A stretch of 64,000 nucleotides of DNA from Epiperipatus broadwayi. Lineage: Eukaryota > Onychophora > Udeonychophora > Euonychophora > Peripatidae. The notes under the pieces are model-generated. The model saw only the letters and a program-made list of their open reading frames with translations. It was not told the DNA's origin and ran no database searches. This document shows, one piece after another, positions 59,638 through 64,000 of the stretch. The translations under genes and the position numbers were made by a program. The stretch's first letter is position 1, and every line of letters begins with the position of its first letter. The DNA lies in the NCBI GenBank assembly GCA_028023455.1, contig JAQFVV010012441.1, forward strand, positions 6,762,957 to 6,826,956, read 5' to 3'.

Positions 59638-61000
59638 ATACTGTAACATTTTTCCATCTGACTAGGTCTCTGTTACACATATAAAATGTGCCAGTTGATC
59701 AAGTTATGCCAAAAAGAAGAAAGTTGTGTTTCTATTTCTGAAAACATAACTATATTTCGTGATCAACTCTACCTAGTAATTGTTATGATTTGTGCTATTG
59801 ACAAAATCAGCTTTTAATTTATTTGATCAGGGTGCCAGGATTCATATAAGAATCTGATGAAATCTGTAACCAGCACATCTTGCAAGTTAAAAAGAAAAAA
59901 TGCTTTTAAAAGACAGTATTATATTTTACTGTAACTAAAATTATTTCCTAAATATTATTATTCCTGGAACTTATTAAACATATTGGCAAAGGTAAATTAT
60001 ATTTTTAAATATCATTAAACTAATGTTAATAAATTTAATAATAAATTCTAATAATCATTATTAATAATGTACAAATGAAAAGTTGATATTAGAAATAAAT
60101 ATTTTTTTATTCTAATAAATTAAAATAGAGAAATTACTAATTAAATAAATTGGTGAGAACACACGCTAATCCAGATGTGAATCCATTAATAAAAAAATAA
60201 CAGTTAAACATTTATTTAAAAATTCTTGGTTAAATAAGAGTCTCTTGATCAATAAAATTAAAGTCTCTATCAGGGTCCTATTATACATATATTTTTAAAA
60301 ATGGTTTGTAAAAGCTTAGTTTGGACACAATCGGGAGTAAGGAATCATAACTTACCGGTAAGTTTAGCAAGAAGGTTGTAGATTACTATGCATAGTTTTT
60401 TGGGTTAGAATGATCTTGGCCATTGGTTATAAGTTGATCTTGTGGCCTATTCTTCTAGTCGGTCATGAAGGCTTTTCTGGTGTCCATCTTCAGGCACAAT
60501 GTCCGCAAAAGCTCCTGTTCACTCTGACATGCAGAATTATTTCAGTGTAGGGGTGATCCTGGATATATTTTGTTATCCAGGACCGACTATAAAGAAACAG
60601 ATAAAACAAGATCCTGATCAAACTGGACTTTGTCTTTTTATACTCGAGATCCAGTTTTCAGATTTCTGCGCATATCTTTTGTTTGTCAAAATATATGTTG
60701 ATAATCTTGTACATTTTTTATCGGTTTTCAATTACAAAGTTCTCTTTTTTATCAAGTCCTTCAGCCATCTTTAATTAGCTAAAATATTTTGCTTTTAGCT
60801 TATCTAGATTAGTAATTTGTGTCTTTTGTTCTCTCCAATTTTTACTTTTATTTTTAATTACTTAAAAAAAACATGGATGAACAACTTTCATTGTATGTTT
60901 TTAAAAAAATAAATTATACTAAAAAAAATCTAAATTTACTTTTTTTTAGCTTTCACCAAATGCCAATATATTTGTACCATATAAATAAATGGTACAATAC
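59638..61000. mobile_element. Non-autonomous ~1.4-kb TIR element T, copy 2
   Basis: Direct-orientation sister of 5696-7135. Ends: tactgtaacatttttcc left, aaataaatggtacaatacta right. Shared interior blocks include gttgatcaagttatgcc, tcttgcaagttaaaaagaaaa, ttgatcttg, the palindrome at 60349-60364, taattagctaaaatatttt and tttagctttcaccaaatgcc. A 91-codon frame at 60499-60774 (MSAKAPVHSDMQNYF...) is not shared by copy 1 and is probably chance. Not flanked by long (TA)n, so this locus differs from copy 1. Confidence 0.75.
60349..60364. other. 16-bp palindrome AACTTACCGGTAAGTT, second occurrence
   Basis: Identical to 6430-6445 and in the corresponding position of the sister element. Confidence 0.85.
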
Positions 61001-62879
61001 TAAATAACTCCACTATTTAGCACATCTTAATCTAAATAGCTAAATTAAAGTTAATTTGGGAATATGAAATCAGATCTCAGGGAATCTGTAATTCAGTTTG
61101 ATTAAAGAAATTCTATTATCGAGTAATTTATAATTATAAATAATAAAAATATATAATGGAATAAATTGAATAATGTTTTACTGGACTAGCAATTTGATAA
61201 TGAAGGAAATGGGGTATCTTTTAATCTCACATCATTGTTTAAATAATAAACTAACTATGCAACCTTTTTATAAATTTATCAAATGGTAAAGTATTTCATA
61301 TAATGCCTGGATCAAGAGAACAATATTATCAGATTTCAGTATGTTTATTATCAAATTTACAAAGCAATGTATTTATGTAGCAATAGATATGTGGAATGTG
61401 GAAACTAGAATACGAATGCATATAAGAACAACTGGAGACAAAGTTTGGGATAAATAACATAAGCATTTATTTACATTTGATATCCAAATAAATATATCTA
61501 ATTCATGGTGGGACTGCTTGTCCTAATTTCTAAACTCACAAATAAGTTTGCTAACCTGGGTTTGAAATAGTTTCTATTACATATTTTGTCATTTATTGAT
61601 TAGACATTTATGAACATAAGTTAACAAATAAAATAACGCCCCAATATTCTGACTTTGAATATATTTAGGCCATCTAAGACATTTTTATTAGCCAACAACA
61701 CTGAATAAATAAATATCATATTATGGGCACAAACATATAAGTTGGAGAGGTCTTACTATCAATTAAAGGAATAAAATATATTACTAACTTTGGCTGTCAA
61801 GAGCGTAACTTTAAATAGCTCCATAAAATAATTATTTTAAATATCTATCTTTTTTTGCATACATTCAAAATAAAAATAATCATTCTGATGATTTGATGAT
61901 TTAAAGCATGATAGATTTCAAAATATTTAATAATATTATACTTTCATGTCTGCAAGATTATTTGCCGTTACATGTGTGTCATATCTTATGCTATAATTAA
62001 TAACAAAATCATGCATCTTATCAGTTTACTTATGAATTATTAATTAAGTATTATAATTCGGACATTACTAATTAAGTATTATAATTCAGAGAATGCCATA
62101 GACCAATCAACAAATATAACACTATATTCCATAAAGAATTTAATCTTACTATTTATTTATTCACCAACTGCATTACATATAGCTATGATTCTATGATAAC
62201 ACAAAGGTAAACCTTCAAGAAAAATTTAAGCACATGAGCAATATACAAGCTTCTTGGCTAATAAATCTAATGACAAATAATGAATTCCCACCTACTTTGA
62301 GGTATAGTATTAGTGTAGAACTTAGTGTCACCACCAGAATAAAACAACATAAACTACTCATCTTCATAACATATCATTTTTATAATGCATACGTATGCAA
62401 TCTAGGAATATATTTCACTCATGGCAAATACTTAGATATTATAAGGGAGAGAATTCTCAATCCCAATCTATATCGAACATATTATGAATAACTTTCTTTC
62501 TCATAGCTACTTTATACATTTCATTCTATACATTGAAAAATAAATACACATACACAGATATGACACTATTTCTTTCAATTCTTTTAGCATAAGACATTAT
62601 CTGAAATTAACAAAAAGAAAAACAGTCATAAAACTAAATATTTACTAATTACTTGAAATAAATGCACAAGACAGACACACATACATATAAATAATAGCAT
62701 GTAAATAACTTCAAACTATAATATGCAAATATTACGGTAAAGTAAATGGTAAACTGAAATAATAATAAAAAAACTTTTAGTTTATGACAAGCTATTAGCT
62801 ATTTTAAACTTTTAAATGGCATTAATTATTATCAACAAGGTTTTATCATTTCTGACACAATATTTCTTTCAGACATTAC
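61001..62879. other. AT-rich spacer, no gene seen
   Basis: An 85-codon plus frame at 62234-62491 (MSNIQASWLINLM...) has no recognisable motif. ctaattaagtattataattc is tandemly doubled at about 62039-62088. Otherwise nothing recognised. Confidence 0.45.
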
Positions 62880-63480
62880 TCTAAGCCAAGTGCTAGCTTT
62901 GAGACATTATCAAAAAATATACATATACCTCTCTTCAATAAACCCAGTTTTTCTTTTCATGAAGAATCTTAACACTTTCAATATCAAATTTAAATTTATA
63001 TTTACATGTCCTTTCATGATTCAAGAAAACTGAAGCAGTCATTAAATTATTATTATTATTATTATTTACACACTTGTATAACTATTTATGCTCCTTTAAT
63101 CTTTTTCAATACTGCACCTTGATTCACCTATATATGATATTGTATATTCACAAAAAATTTGACACACAATATTACTTTTCTGCTTGATAGGTATGACATT
63201 TTTAGAATTATTCACTAATTTGTTAACATTATTTGTAACACAAAATGAAACATTAAACACATTTTTATAAATATCATTAAAAATTTTCACTTGAGCATTT
63301 GAAATGTATGAAATAGATATCCAATTTTTTTTACTATCCATCTTCTACTCTTTTAAACCATTATAATTAAAATATTGTTAATCTGTTTCATCTTATATCT
63401 AGCTTCAAGCAATTCCTTGGCAAATATCTCAATGTTTTTTTTTTAAATTTATCACACTGGTAACGATATAATTTTTCATT
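62880..63480 (-). pseudogene. Penelope-like element: RT end plus GIY-YIG fragment (second copy)
   Basis: Upstream on the minus strand, 63420-63345 gives ELLEARYKMKQI, the end of the RT domain. The intact 81-codon frame (63096-63341) gives ISYISNAQVKIFNDI, VSFCVTNNVNKLVNNSK and VIPIKQKSNIVCQIFCE.TISYIGESRCSIEK. This is the thumb-to-linker followed by the GIY-YIG signature with YIGES. After a shift, 63040-62930 gives FLNHERTCKY and FDIESVKILHEKKNW, the C-terminal half of the nuclease domain (usual H.IDFDN.KIL). 5' truncated. Its residues differ clearly from those of the other two Penelope pieces, so it is a distinct subfamily. Confidence 0.85.
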
Positions 63481-64000
63481 ACCAAACTATATATATGTGT
63501 GTGTGTGTGAAATAAAATGTATTTAGATATTTTTTTTATAAAATTGAAGTCTTTTTTTTAAATATTTCAAAGCAGATATAAAAATTTTTTATACTTACAG
63601 ACCTTGCTGATAACTATCATATGTTTAAATGTAAGAGCTTTTTTTTACATAGTAGTTCAAAATATGCATATTTTGTAGCTGTTGAATTTTTGTAAAATAT
63701 ATTTACATTAGTATAATTCTTGCACTCCAGAAAAAGTAGAACATATTAGGGAAATATATTTAGATCGCAAACTGAAAACTGGTAAATTTAATTAAATAAT
63801 TTATATTAATTGCGATCGATAAATTGCAAGAAATATTTGCTGATTACAAATATTTATTGATAAAGGAACTATTTAATTAATGGAATAGACTAATTTACAT
63901 TATATGGAAAGGAATTTCTAAGACACCAATTAATTAGTTTTAGATTTAAAAACATTATCGTATAGGGAAAAAAGTAATTAACTGTGTGATTAATTAAAAA
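63481..64000. other. AT-rich spacer, no gene seen
   Basis: Begins with (TA)n(TG)n at 63488-63508. No coding signal. Confidence 0.5.

Noticed and set aside
60499-60774. 91-codon plus ORF
   Set aside because: Lies in TIR element copy 2 and is not conserved in copy 1.

Overview
This is a very AT-rich (by eye about three quarters A+T), repeat-dense stretch of a metazoan nuclear genome. It has one 500-N assembly gap (169-668). I see no convincing intact host gene: no exon chain, rRNA, operon or CRISPR. The readable content is mobile-element debris. An animal is indicated by decayed RTE-type and longer zinc-finger-tailed non-LTR retrotransposons, Penelope-like elements with GIY-YIG domains, a piggyBac relic, tRNA-like short repeats, and mixed (TA)n/(TG)n microsatellites. 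An AT-rich invertebrate (hydrozoan, spider, cephalopod or similar) fits, but I cannot name the species.

Layout. 1-2,944: one arm of a foldback repeat running into the gap, then an old plus-strand RTE LINE split by a ~310-bp short repeat and ending in a 228-bp (ATA)n tract. 4,073-4,312: a complete foldback of the same family as the first arm. 5,504-7,135: another short-repeat copy, then a ~1.4-kb TIR element whose sister lies at 59,638-61,000. 9,851-10,600: a Penelope GIY-YIG fragment inside a 750-bp inverted repeat. 12,190-13,975: piggyBac transposase relic. 15,850-16,280: LINE RT tail. 18,085-19,592: three hairpin elements set among (TA)n tracts. 20,670-25,360: short repeats, two RTE fragments and a 371-bp tandem duplication. 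25,365-26,520: three ~340-bp units, two direct and one inverted. 27,283-29,096: inverted short-repeat copy and an RTE tail. 29,935-30,455: an unrecognised decayed reading frame. 30,490-33,030: a second LINE family holding a foreign GIY-YIG fragment. 33,031-41,099: AT-rich, no gene seen. 41,100-43,250: a composite of inverted and tandem repeats. 44,600-48,505: C-over-G-skewed region with one 91-codon ORF and a CRE/CCAAT-like upstream stretch. 48,531-51,769: the best RTE copy, with endonuclease, RT and 5' leader. 51,845-52,031: a near-perfect hairpin. 54,570-56,565: an almost full-length but frameshifted Penelope-like element. 57,048-57,111: a T-arm-less tRNA-Ala-like relic. 58,012-58,400: another (TA)n-bracketed hairpin. 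62,880-63,480: a second Penelope C-terminal fragment.

How it fits together. LINEs and Penelope elements supplied coding fragments that are now frameshifted. Non-autonomous foldbacks, TIR elements and short repeats inserted among them. The most striking pattern is that unrelated foldback elements and LINE ends repeatedly abut (TA)n arrays. The most interesting candidates are these (TA)n-associated hairpin families, the Penelope copy with inverted flanks, the 1.4-kb TIR element with a conserved splice-like palindrome, and the unknown decayed ORF at 29.9-30.5 kb.
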